11,084 bases of DNA, taken from positions 1-11,084 of the forward strand of contig JADGJG010000905.1 of assembly GCA_027596195.1 (NCBI GenBank). Reading direction: 5' to 3'. The stretch's first letter is position 1. Every line of letters starts with the position of its first letter. Below, piece by piece: positions 1 through 8,878 of this stretch. This DNA comes from Podochytrium sp. JEL0797. Its lineage: Eukaryota; Chytridiomycota; Chytridiomycetes; Chytridiales; Chytriomycetaceae. A model generated the notes under the pieces. It saw only the letters and a program-made list of their open reading frames with translations. It ran no database searches and had not been told where the DNA came from. The translations under genes and the position numbers were made by a program.

Positions 1-18
1 TTTTTGCGAGCGTTAGTG

Positions 19-43
19 CAGTTTACTCACCACGAGTAAACTG
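19..43. repeat. Perfect 10-bp hairpin 3' of the H1 hydrolase gene
   Basis: The arms CAGTTTACTC (19-28) and GAGTAAACTG (34-43) are exact reverse complements around the 5-base loop ACCAC. The hairpin lies about 95 bp beyond the stop codon of the minus-strand gene ending at 137, so it could fall in that transcript's 3' region. A second, shorter palindrome (CCGAA-CA-TTCGG, 114-125) sits between it and the stop. I see no second copy of the hairpin in the window. The structure is seen directly; any role is unknown. Confidence 0.6.
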
Positions 44-136
44 GGTTTGGCTTCAAAAGACGTACGAATAAGACCTCAAACACTGTTTTTTGCATATTAA
101 ATCTTGTAAAGTGCCGAACATTCGGAGGTCAATATT

Positions 137-2040
137 TTAATGCAATAACGCCTTGGCACTCCCACCACCACCCCTCTTTTTACTCGCCAAAAACAACGCC
201 CACACACCAAAGCAATACGTCGCAAACCGCCTCGCCGTGTACGCATGCTGCGATTCGGAAGAGTATTGTTGTGGAATCAAAAACCCAAACTGTCGCGCAA
301 ATCGGAGGAGGAGATTCGAGAGCATAACGGAATGGGATGCGTTTTGGGTCCTTGAGACCACAGAGGAAGGGAGGGGTTCTGTGATGGAAGAAGATGGAGT
401 TGAAGTCTCGGATGCAGTGGTTGATGTGTTATCTGAATAAGTGGCAACGGGTTCGGTTTCCGTTTCGCAAGCACTCAATGTGGTGGGAGACGACACCACC
501 TCCTCTGCAGCCAAGACAGTTGACTTGGCCTTGCTTCTCTTGTCTGTTTGCTGCTTGGACGCGTGTGCAAGCAGAAGCACCTCCACAAACTCCATCACCG
601 GTTTCGGAAACCATCGCTTCGGCGAAAACACGCCTTCAAACCATCCCAAATGGCCGCCACGGTTCGTGGTCGCCAGAATCACGTTCGGGTTGCCCAACAC
701 GTCGGCGAATGGAATCAAGTGTTCGTTTACAATGGGATCGTCACGATCAGAGAGAATGAGGGTCGGGATTTTGATGTCGAGAATGAATTGGTGACTGCTG
801 GCTTGGCGATAATATTCATTGAGTGAGCGGAAGCCGAGGGCTCGTCCTAAGAAGGTTTGAAAGTCAGTGGGGGGGAGAAACAGTTGGAAACGACTAAAAC
901 CAAGATACTCACGTGTCACCCTCTCGTCAAACTCGTGCAAAAACTTGGAATCCATCACATTGTCGGCGTCAATGGCTTCTGAATACTTGGCCGATCGCGC
1001 GTTCCTCCGAAACACTTCCTGATGTTTTCCAAACGTTGCCACGAGACTTTTGGTCATGGCCTTTGAATAAACTTGTCTTCCCACCAACGTCGAATGCAGC
1101 AAATTGAGGCCTTGATGCAGATCAAACGGGTTGCCAACAGAGATGCAGCCGACGAGCGGGGACTTGCTGCCGTCTTCGCCAACACACTTGGTCAAAATGT
1201 TGGCGCCGAGCGAGAATCCGATTCCAACGAGGGGAGCGTTGGGAAATCTGGTTTGGACGTGATGGATGGAAGAGCGTACATCTTGAGTGAAGGATCCAGA
1301 GTATAGTTGTGGGGTGGTGATGGCGACGTCAGATTGGCCGCGACCTAAAAAAAAGCAGGTGGTTTCAGCAAGTGCCACATGTGTAAATTCAAGAGGAGGT
1401 TGTTTCGAACCATTCAGCGCAGCAACTCTGTAACCCTTTGCGAGAATCGGTGGAATCATGGCCAAAATGTAGCGATCGGCAGAATCCCCGTCGATTCCGT
1501 GCTGTGTGGAACGATCAGAGTCAACAAGTCGTCATAGTAGATCCCAAAAGATGTAACTCACGACGAGAATAATGACAGGCGTTTCTGGTGAATCCACATG
1601 ACTCCAATCGATGGTGGCCTGACCGCCGTGAGGCATCACGATCAACTCCCTGGTTTGACTCGTTAATTACAAAAGGGCATTAGAGGAGATGGGCACACGA
1701 ACCTTTCGTTGTAGAAATGCATGGATGGCTCAGTCACGCGAGCAACGAGCCCCGCAAAGATGGTCTGATGGTGGCCAGAGAACAAGTAAGGTGTTGGGAA
1801 GTATCGACCGACAAGACTTGGACACATTTTGCGGACGGCGGCGGCGAGAGGCATGTCTTTTGCGTGGTGCAACTCGACATCACTCGGGAGAAGCAGGAAG
1901 TACAGCACAACCAGAAGGGTGACTATCGCAAGGAACCAGCGGAGAGTGTCGAGGGCATTGATGTGTGCGGCGAGAAGTGTGATGGGAGACAGCGCAAGGT
2001 CCACAAGGAATCCAAGTTGCACCCCAATCGAGATCGTCAT
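137..2040 (-). CDS. H1: membrane-anchored YheT/ABHD-family alpha/beta hydrolase with C-terminal membrane tail
   Basis: Five exons: 2040-1703, 1649-1562, 1501-1411, 1344-913 and 846-137, totalling 1659 nt (552 aa). Introns are 53, 60, 66 and 66 bp, all GT-AG. An N-terminal hydrophobic segment (about residues 33-51) anchors the protein. The CPSL and GHHQT stretch of the family follows, then the oxyanion loop VHGIDGDS (142-149), the nucleophile elbow GFSLGAN (Ser217), DDP (Asp353) and GGHLGW (His382). The triad is therefore intact, but the loop departs from the HGLGGGS form seen in H3, and the usual DGG before the strand is HGG here. Residues after about 410 form a Ser/Thr-rich linker ending in a hydrophobic stretch (about 524-536) and a basic Lys/Arg/Gly tail. 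Family members (yeast Eht1/Eeb1/Mgl2, animal ABHD1-3) hydrolyse or transfer acyl groups on lipids; the substrate here is unknown. Introns 3 and 4 are stop-free and in frame, so an unspliced translation also reads through. Confidence 0.86.
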
Positions 2041-2136
2041 TTTGGTTTCTTTTTTTTGTGGTTGTCACATTTGTAATACAACACTCATGGGCTCCACACG
2101 TGACCAATTTAATTGAATATGCCCAGGGGTGCATGC
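2041..2136 (-). promoter_or_regulatory. Compact promoter/5' region of H1 with E-box and CCAAT
   Basis: Only 96 bp separate the H2 stop from the H1 start, so H1's core promoter must lie here or inside the H2 tail. The stretch contains the palindrome CACGTG (2097-2102) followed one base later by CCAAT (2104-2108, plus strand), about 60 bp upstream of the H1 ATG, and a purine-rich leader just before the ATG. In fungi these motifs are bound by bHLH and HAP-type factors respectively; that they function here is inference. CACGTG also occurs by chance inside several exons of this window. Confidence 0.35.
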
Positions 2137-4150
2137 TCATGCTCCAACCCGCTTCACCATCCACCGTTTGCGAATCGAAACCAAATACACACACACACTC
2201 AACACCACCAATGCCACACGTCGGACTGCCCAGCCCTGGCCTTGCTGTGACGCCGTTTCGGATGTCAACCCCAGCACAAACTGCAACACGCGAAACAAAT
2301 ACGAAGAGTCCTTCTTCATGACTTCACTCGGCGCATTCGAGCGAGCGACCAATGCTGCAGAAGGCACCCTGCCGCCACCACCACCTCTCACATCCGAACT
2401 CTCATCTTCCACCTCAACCGGCGCGAGCTGTTGCGCCAACCCACTACCACCAAGAGAATCGATTTTGAACTTCAACGGTGACGCGCTGCGACTGCCGCCA
2501 CGGCTCGACGATGGAGGTGACTCGCGATCATGCTGAAGTTCCCACACGCGATTTCCTTGGTAATGAATGTGCATCTGAGGTTTCATGGCGGCTGCCGATG
2601 TTTCGAGGAAGGAGGATTTCAAATGAGACGGCAGTGTGTTTTGTGCCTGTGTGTTTGTGGCGTGTTAGCGCGACCCTCTGAGCTTCGCGCCGGGGATTCA
2701 AAGAGAATACAAACTTACATCCACAATCGCGTCCACAAACTCAAACACAGGATGCTTGAACCAGCGCTTGTATCCCCCACCCCACCCAAACAAGGACTCA
2801 AAATACCCCAAATGTCCACCATACTTGGTCACCCCGAGAATCACCAACGGATTGTGCAGCACATCCGCAATAGGAATCGAAGCCTCCAACGCAATGGGAT
2901 CATCGAGCGAGTTCAGCAACAGCGTGGGAATACGAATGTCAGGAACGTATTGGGCGCTTCCTCCCATCCGGTAAAACTCGTTCACGGTACGATACCCGAA
3001 CACGCGACGCGTGAGATTCTCATCAAAATCAGTCAAGGTTTTCGAAGCCTTCACATTCTCTGCAGAAATGGGTGCCGAATGGTTCGGGTGGTGTTCGTCA
3101 GCGGGAAACATGTGCGCATGTCGGTCAAAGATGGCCACGAGTCCCTTGGTCATGAAGCGAGAATAGAAACGACCCATCATCGTCGAATGGAGGAAATTGA
3201 TGCCGAGGTTGAAGTCGAATGGGTTCGCCACAGAAACGCAAGCGAGGAGCGGCGATTCGGGCCCGTCTTCCCCGACGTATTTGAGCAGCATGTTGGCGCC
3301 GAGACTAAATCCGATACCAATCAGAGGAGAAGATGGGTTTTTGGATTGAATGTGTTTGAGGATCAGGCGCGCGTCTTGGGTATAGGAACCCGCGTAAAGT
3401 TGCGGAGTTTTGAGCGGGACTTTGTTGGAACCGCGATAATTCAGGGCAGCCACCGTGTATCCTCGCGATACTGCTTCAAAAGCTGATTCGCAGATATACG
3501 TCTCGTTCGATCCACCTGTTGAATCGCAGGGATCGTTGATTGAATTTTTGATCAGTGTCTGAACAGTCAGCAACGAACCAACGCACCCGCCAAGCCATGA
3601 AACAACACCACAATCGGACGCGACTCGTTCCGCTCCCCCAATTCCGGAAACAACCAGTCAATCGCAACAAGTCCTCCATCGGGAAGTGTCAGCATCTCCC
3701 TCTGATACGGCGGGCGCTTGTATGGCAGCGAGGACGCCACAGCCGCAAAGGCGGTCTGCAAATGTCCGCTGAAACACAAAAGGGGCGTGGGGCGGAATCC
3801 GGCGAGGATCGAGGGGCAGTTTTTGGTCACGAGAGAAAGGAGGGAAATTCGCCGCGGGGTGTTGGACGCGGAGTCAAAGACTGTGAGGGACGCAGTGTGT
3901 TTGGCCTGGAGAATAAGAGAGGGGGGTGTGTAGGGCGCGGTTGGGAGTCAATATATCGCCGAAAGAGACGCAAGATCAAACCCAAACTCACATGGTGAAG
4001 CACAACGCCCCCACGCCCCGCAGTGGCAGGGACCACCAGAAAGTACAGTGATACACACACAAACAGCACAAACGATGCGGTACGTAGTGCCTCGATGGCC
4101 GCCTCGGCGGTGAACCATTGAGAAATCACGTGTTGAAATCGAACGTCCAT
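2137..4150 (-). CDS. H2: membrane-anchored YheT/ABHD-family alpha/beta hydrolase with C-terminal membrane tail
   Basis: Four exons: 4150-3992, 3905-3587, 3515-2719 and 2646-2137, totalling 1785 nt (594 aa). Introns are 86, 71 and 72 bp, with donors GTGAGT, GTGCGT and GTAAGT; the last intron has a CTAAC branch-point motif before its CACACAG acceptor. A membrane segment lies at about residues 26-41. The family N-terminal region (CPSIL, SGHLQT) and LPDGG follow, then the loop FHGLAGGS (155-162), GFSLGAN (Ser230), DDP (Asp365) and GGHLGYFE (His394). The hydrolase core ends at residue 425, exactly at intron 3. The last exon encodes a 169-residue extension with MHIHY, a low-complexity Ser/Gly linker, a hydrophobic segment (569-583) and a basic tail. 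Intron 3 and MHIHY match H3, which supports joining this exon to the hydrolase. A lipid ester hydrolase or acyltransferase role is inferred from the family. Confidence 0.87.
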
Positions 4151-4807
4151 TTTCGGTTTTTAATTATAGAAAAAGGAAAGGAGGGAGGAGTTTGGAAACT
4201 GGATGGGTCTCGCGACCTTCTGAAAGCATTACAAGTGCTTAGTAAGCCTAGTTTCGACGCGACCTGTCCCGACTGTGTCCCGACAGACTGCAACTCAAGT
4301 GAAGACCTCAACCTCAACCACTCTCGAAACTTCCAATTTTCCTCCAAGTCGAGACTGCGTAACTTGTCTGAAACTGAACTTTTTATGGAAGGGAATTCCA
4401 CTGGAATTTATTGAGTCATCTGGTGGGTTGTTCATATTATAACCAAACACTGGTACAGTAGAGATTGGATTTTTGTTCATTGGCCGAATCCGATGACGTG
4501 ATAGAATCTGCGATGTCTGACACATGTCTGACAGATGGAGCGCTTCGTTCTCTCCCTTCGAGGGCAGGCAGATACGAATGAAAGAGGGGGGAGAGGGCAG
4601 GGAAAGTTACGGGTGGGAGTGGGGAGCTGAAAACTCCTGGTTTTGTTTTTGTTTGCCTGCTCAGTGCTCATCCAAACTTCACCGGTTTCAAACAGAATCA
4701 TATATTAGAAAAGGAATAACTACACAACAACAAAACAATCCTCATCAATCTCCCCAATATCCCCGCCCCCGCACGCCAAACAAACAATGTTTGAAACTGA
4801 CTCATTC
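4151..4807. other. Intergenic region upstream of H2
   Basis: No convincing gene is visible. It should hold the H2 promoter and the 3' end of the small His-rich gene. Two short direct repeats are present: TGTCCCGAC at 4265-4273 and 4276-4284, and an 11-bp-spaced pair at 4513-4533. A strongly purine-rich plus-strand tract (about 4556-4630) is pyrimidine-rich on the transcribed-gene strand. The short open frames here have no recognisable content. Confidence 0.5.
4513..4533. repeat. Two 10-bp direct repeats one helical turn apart
   Basis: ATGTCTGACA occurs at 4513-4522 and again at 4524-4533, separated by one base, giving an 11-bp period about 365-385 bp upstream of the H2 start codon. The spacing of one DNA turn suits a paired protein-binding site, but chance duplication is equally possible. 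Confidence 0.45.
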
Positions 4808-5080
4808 TCAAGCTTCACGATCCGTCGACTCCGAAGACGCAGTTGTTCCCTCACTCAAGTGACCGTGGTGGTGGTGCGAATGTGTGTGGTGCATGTTCAT
4901 GGGCGAGTGGTGGAGGCCGGCCGAGTGGTTGTGATGTGATTGCTGTGCGCGCCTGGCCTTGAGTTCCGCAACAGATGGGGCCGTCGCAAGGGCCGTGGCG
5001 AGGTGGTGCTTCTCTTCTTTGGTCAGGAATGGCATTGTGGAGTGGACGTGACGATTCGACTGTGATTTTTTCTTGGCCAT
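4808..5080 (-). CDS. Small His-rich protein, unknown function
   Basis: A 90-residue open frame begins MAKKKSQ at 5080. The first half is a charged, probably helical stretch with TKEEKHHLATAL and ELKARRAQQ. Residues 57-79 are a His-rich run (motifs HHNHS, HHTHSHHHHGH), followed by a short acidic Ser/Thr tail. Third codon positions are mostly G or C, as in the hydrolase exons, which supports real coding. It lies 128 bp downstream of the H3 stop and 657 bp upstream of H2, same strand. The frame stays open upstream to 5188, but the ATG at 5080 gives the more protein-like product, and a 5' untranslated intron ending at TCTCAG just before it is possible. The His cluster could bind metal ions; I do not recognise the family. 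Its MAKK start resembles an internal MAKKAHIHY in H3, which may be coincidence. Confidence 0.5.
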   Translation of the reverse strand: MAKKKSQSNRHVHSTMPFLTKEEKHHLATALATAPSVAELKARRAQQSHHNHSAGLHHSPMNMHHTHSHHHHGHLSEGTTASSESTDREA

Positions 5081-5208
5081 CCAAACTGAGACTTCAACAG
5101 GCCACGAGCGAAACGAAATTTTCCCACTTTCTCGCCATCTCCATGCACAAGCCCAAATCTCGAGGGTCGCAGGGGGGCGGGGGAGCACGGGGGTCGCTCA
5201 AACAGAAT

Positions 5209-7187
5209 TTATTTCAAATTCGCAATCCGTTTGCCAAACACTCCACTTCCACCGCGTCTGCGAACAACCAACGCTGCAATCACTGCCAAAACCCCAACCA
5301 ACCACTTCGCAACGCGCGGTTCCAGCCCTTTGCTGTCCAATTGAAACGCTTTCCAAAACCAAACCACTTGCGAAACGATCGAAGCGGATGCGCGAGTAGG
5401 AGTTCCAGCGGCAACCGGATTCTTGGGTGATTGGGGAATCGATGCAATTTCCTGTGCTTTGGCTGGGATCGTCTCGGCGGGTGGAGATTGTTCTTGGATC
5501 GAATTGACTTGTTGATGCTGCGATTCAGGAGGAGCAGGGGACGTGTGGTGGTGGTGGTGGGTACGTGAAGGTGGGAACACGGTTCCAAAATGTTTCGGGG
5601 AATAGTGAATGTGTGCCTTTTTGGCCATCTTGTGCTCACTCAGTTTGGTGTTGATGGGTAGATCCGCACGAGCCTAATATTTCAAAACAAAATCGCATCA
5701 GATGAAGTCGAAAAGGATTGACAATAAGAATCAGAGCCCCCGCGCGTCACCTTGCATATCATTTCCGCAAATTCCAGCACGGGTTTCGGATACCACCGCC
5801 TCGGACTCCACACACCCTCGAACCACCCCAAATGCCCGCCACGGCGCGTCACAGCGAGCACGATATTCGGGTTTCCTTGAACGTCAAACACGGGAATCGA
5901 TTCCTTCCCCGCGATGGGATCGTTGTAATCTGAGAGGAAGAGCGTTGGGATTTGAATGTCGGGGACGTATTGGGCCTGTCGGGGGAAGGGAGTTTGTGTG
6001 ATGAGAATCGAAAAACACACCAGCGCGCAAAACAGGGAGTACTCAACACACGAAGCCATCCGGTAATATTCAAATACGTTGCGGAATCCAAACATGCGAC
6101 GCGTAATAGCATCATCGAATTCGCAGAGATACGTCGAATTTTCAACTTGCGTCGCGGAAATGACATCAATCTGTTTCGGATTGACCCGCGTGGTATTGAC
6201 AAACGCTTGCTTATGCTTGGCGAAAAATTCCTTCAACCCATTCGTCATGACTCTCGAGTACAATTCGCGTCCGAGCAGGGTAGTGTGCAAGAAAGTTTGG
6301 CTGACGTGTAGATCAAAGGGGTTCGCGACCGACACGCTTGCGCATAGTTTTGTGCGATCCGCGTCTTCGCCGACACACTTCATCATGAGGTTCGCACCGA
6401 GGCTGAAGCCGATTCCAATCAACGGGGCGCGTGGGAATTGAACGTGGATTCGGTCAATCATAAGGCGCACATCGTCTGTGAAGGAGCCCGAGTACAGTTG
6501 CGGCGTGTGCACGGCGATTCCACCGCATCCGCGTGAGTTGAGGGCAGCGATTCGGAATCCACGCTCAAGCGCGGGTGGGATAAAGTCCAAAATGTATTTG
6601 TCATAAGACCCGCCGCCGAGACCATGGAGGAGAATCAGGATGGGAGTCTCTTTGGTGACAGAGTCGGGACTCGTCCAGTCAATAGCCACGAGGCCGCCAT
6701 CGGGAAGGTTCAGGAGTTCTCTGGAAGGATGTGATTGGAATGGGGTGTGATTGGAATGGGTTCAAACCAATTTGTCAGCAACGGCCCCAATCACACACAC
6801 ATACACACACCTGTCGTACGAAAACTCTCTTCCAGACACGCGCGCTGCCATCCCAGCGTAAATCGTTTGGAGGTGTCCGTTCATCAAGAACCACGTGGGC
6901 ATGAACGCTTTCGTCAAACTCGGGCACTGTTGCTTGATCAGATCAATGAGAGGAACTTGGTGGTACTTTGGGAGGTGGCTTTGGCTGTGCGATCGTTTGG
7001 TTGGGACCGAGATGAGTGTGGTTTGCGGGGCGTGGATCAATGTGATGCTGGATCGCAGATACACCAGGGCGACAGCGAGAAGGATGGGAGCGAGGAGGAC
7101 GAGGAGGATGAGGCATTCGGGGCGGTCGGCGAGGATGTGCAGCGAAGGCAGCGTGTTGGTGGGCAGCGCGTGCAACATGTCGAACAT
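5209..7187 (-). CDS. H3: membrane-anchored YheT/ABHD-family alpha/beta hydrolase with C-terminal membrane tail
   Basis: Four exons: 7187-6811, 6720-6048, 5975-5751 and 5673-5209, totalling 1740 nt (579 aa). Introns are 90, 72 and 77 bp. A strong N-terminal membrane segment spans about residues 25-44. CPSL and NGHLQTIYAG follow, then LPDGG (131-135), the canonical loop LHGLGGGS (157-164), GFSLGAN (Ser232), NDP (Asp369) and GGHLGWFEG (His398). The core ends at residue 425, as in H2. The extension (426-579) carries AHIHY, a His run, a Ser/Pro/Gln-rich linker, a hydrophobic segment (VGVLAVIAALVV) and a basic tail. Intron 1 splits the same Arg codon as H1 intron 1, and intron 3 matches H2 intron 3. 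Intron 2 uses a weaker GTTGAG donor and is stop-free and in frame, but removing it restores RMASC-AQYVPD, which aligns with RMGGSAQYVPD of H2. The start ATG has A at -3; a second Met lies three codons in. A lipid acyl hydrolase or transferase role is inferred from the family. Confidence 0.87.
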
Positions 7188-7214
7188 TTTTTTCCTCCAA
7201 CTTCACTTTCTTTC

Positions 7215-7484
7215 TTTATCGTACCATAGTATGATAAAATTCGGAGGCGGGCGCGAGTGATCCAGGACGCGATTGACGCGTTGGGATTAATGGCAGCGAA
7301 GCCACGCCGCAGATTGAGTGTATTGACGAAATGCATCAGTGTCGAGCACAGGCTTCGCGAGGCGTCGATGCCAAACTGGTGCACAATATCCATTGGGACA
7401 AGAGCGACGCGTGGGTGAACCTTGACTCCAAAGAAATCGGAGCATCCCGAGTGTCAGCAAGCTTTCGTACACTGAATCATTCAT
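7215..7484 (-). pseudogene. Frame-disrupted coding remnant, unknown origin
   Basis: Between H3 and the LRR remnant, the minus strand reads MNDSVYESLLTLG (7484-7446) and then, after one extra base near 7445, continues in a second frame for about 75 codons (VHPRVALVPMDIVHQFGIDA, then LRRGFAAINPNASIASWI). The second frame has mostly C or G at third positions and a balanced composition, so it looks like former coding sequence. The family is not recognised. A 5' part of an unannotated spliced gene is an alternative reading. The H3 promoter must overlap this stretch or the short gap to 7188. Confidence 0.35.
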
Positions 7485-7552
7485 CGCAAAAAGTTGCCCC
7501 CCAAATATGGCCTTCTCCAGATACCTTTTTTGGATATTGAAATTACTATTAA

Positions 7553-8678
7553 TCAGGCGGATATAAAAACTGGAAAAGGCGGATAAACCGCGAATAGTGC
7601 GGGAGAAGTGGATTTTGGGCGGATAACGGGCGTAATTTGGAGAATAGATTTGTTTGATCGGAGTCTGTGTTTGCCCTCTGAACATGAAATCGCTCTCGTC
7701 TGCTTCAAGTCGCCTCTTTTGAGCCTCGACTTCTCCACCATCAACCAGTCGTTCGAATAATGACCAGCTACCAAATCCGTACCGGGAGAATCTGTGGAAT
7801 CTACTTCTCTGTGTAACACTGGACACCCGCGCAAATCAAATAGCTTCAACCGTTGAAGCGCCACCAACTCAACAGACACTTCACCAGACAAACTAGAGTT
7901 GTTTCGCAAGTCCACCCAAATGAGTTTCGAAAGATTCGCCAGTTCACTTGGAATGGATGACTCGAGCTGGTTTTACAGAAACAGAAATTCCAGGTTGACA
8001 AGTTTTCCCCACTCAGGAGGAACAGACCCAGACAGCATATTCTCTCCGAGTTTCAAATTCTCGAGTTTTCCAAGGGTTCCAAGAATGGGTGGGAGAGGAC
8101 CAGCGAGCATGTTCTCAGACAAGTCAATCGCGATGAGATTTTGTAGCAGCGCCAACTCGACAGGAATAAGTCCTGATAGCCCATTGCCCTCCAAAAACAG
8201 AAACTTGAAATTGGTTAAAGGTTCCCAATCTGCTCTGGAATTGGCCCGGACAGACAATTTCAAGTAGTGCTTTGGCCATGGCGATATTAATGTGAACGCC
8301 ACGCTGACCATACACATTTCGAATATAAGCGGATTGGTAGGAAAGTGGGGCTTTGAGATAGAGGATATCGTCCTCCGTTGGCTCGAATTACTCGACGATT
8401 GCGGGCGCGGGGATAAAACGGCTCAGGTTGAGCACGGCGAACGAGAGCATTTCGATGCATCCACGGAAGGAGCGAGAGAGTCCACGGAGGATCCACACTT
8501 GCTTGGGAGGGATCCAGGCCAAGATCAGCCGGTCAACTTTAGAGGAGAGAGAGGTGAGTTCGGTGGAAGCAGCGGTGGTGGACAATGCGTGCGATGGGAG
8601 CTCGTTGGATGACTGGTGGTTCACGACAGACGAGTTGAAGCCGGTGGACGGCTGTAAGGACTGCGAGGGTGGATCCAT
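7553..8678 (-). pseudogene. F-box-like / leucine-rich-repeat protein pseudogene
   Basis: From an ATG at 8678 the first 96 codons include an F-box-like stretch (KVDRLILAWIPPKQVWILRG, then LSRSF and FAVLNLSRFI). A TAA at 8390-8388 interrupts the frame, which then continues with a plausible LKAPLSYQSAYIRNVYGQ. The repeat part follows in another frame with GPIPEQIGNL. A single extra base near 8219 moves it to the frame encoding several 23-24-residue plant-type repeats (FLFLEGNGLSGLIP, IDLSENMLAGPLP, LKLGENMLSGSVP). A second TAA (7975-7973) falls inside the next repeat, after which NQLESSIPSELANLSK and further repeats continue to about 7810. Short introns cannot remove these lesions without deleting conserved repeat positions, so I call a decayed gene. 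Intact relatives probably act as ubiquitin-ligase adaptors or scaffolds; that is family inference. Confidence 0.75.
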
Positions 8679-8848
8679 GCGGATATGCAGTTGGCTTTCG
8701 CGAGAATATCTCGTCGGACGCGATTCAATATCTTATGAGAGTGTGGGCCGATTCTGTCAATATTGAGAGTTGACGTAGAGCAGATCATTCTCCGTTAACG
8801 ACGAGATGTGATCCCGCAAGGCCCGAGTGTGACTGATAAAAGGGACTT

Positions 8849-8878
8849 AGTTAATTATTTTTTAGACAGTTAATTATT
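8849..8878. repeat. 11-bp AT-rich direct repeat
   Basis: AGTTAATTATT is present at 8849-8859 and 8868-8878, in an AT-rich block about 170-200 bp upstream of the LRR pseudogene start. It may be old promoter sequence or chance in low-complexity DNA. Confidence 0.4.

Noticed and set aside
394..1306. Several plus-strand frames of 60-120 codons
   Set aside because: All are antisense to H1 exons 4 and 5, with no domain and no conserved start context.
2530..3486. 318-codon plus-strand open frame
   Set aside because: It is antisense to the H2 core and tail exons, whose hydrolase motifs are on the minus strand. Its product has no recognisable features, and it arises from the GC-biased third positions of the true gene.
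6785..6810. CA/TG-rich stretches, here and near 2190
   Set aside because: Short, imperfect microsatellites in an intron and in coding sequence; ordinary low complexity.
6735..7229. 164-codon plus-strand open frame
   Set aside because: It is antisense to H3 exon 1 and intron 1, and its Asp/Glu/Gly-rich end mirrors the membrane-segment codons of H3.
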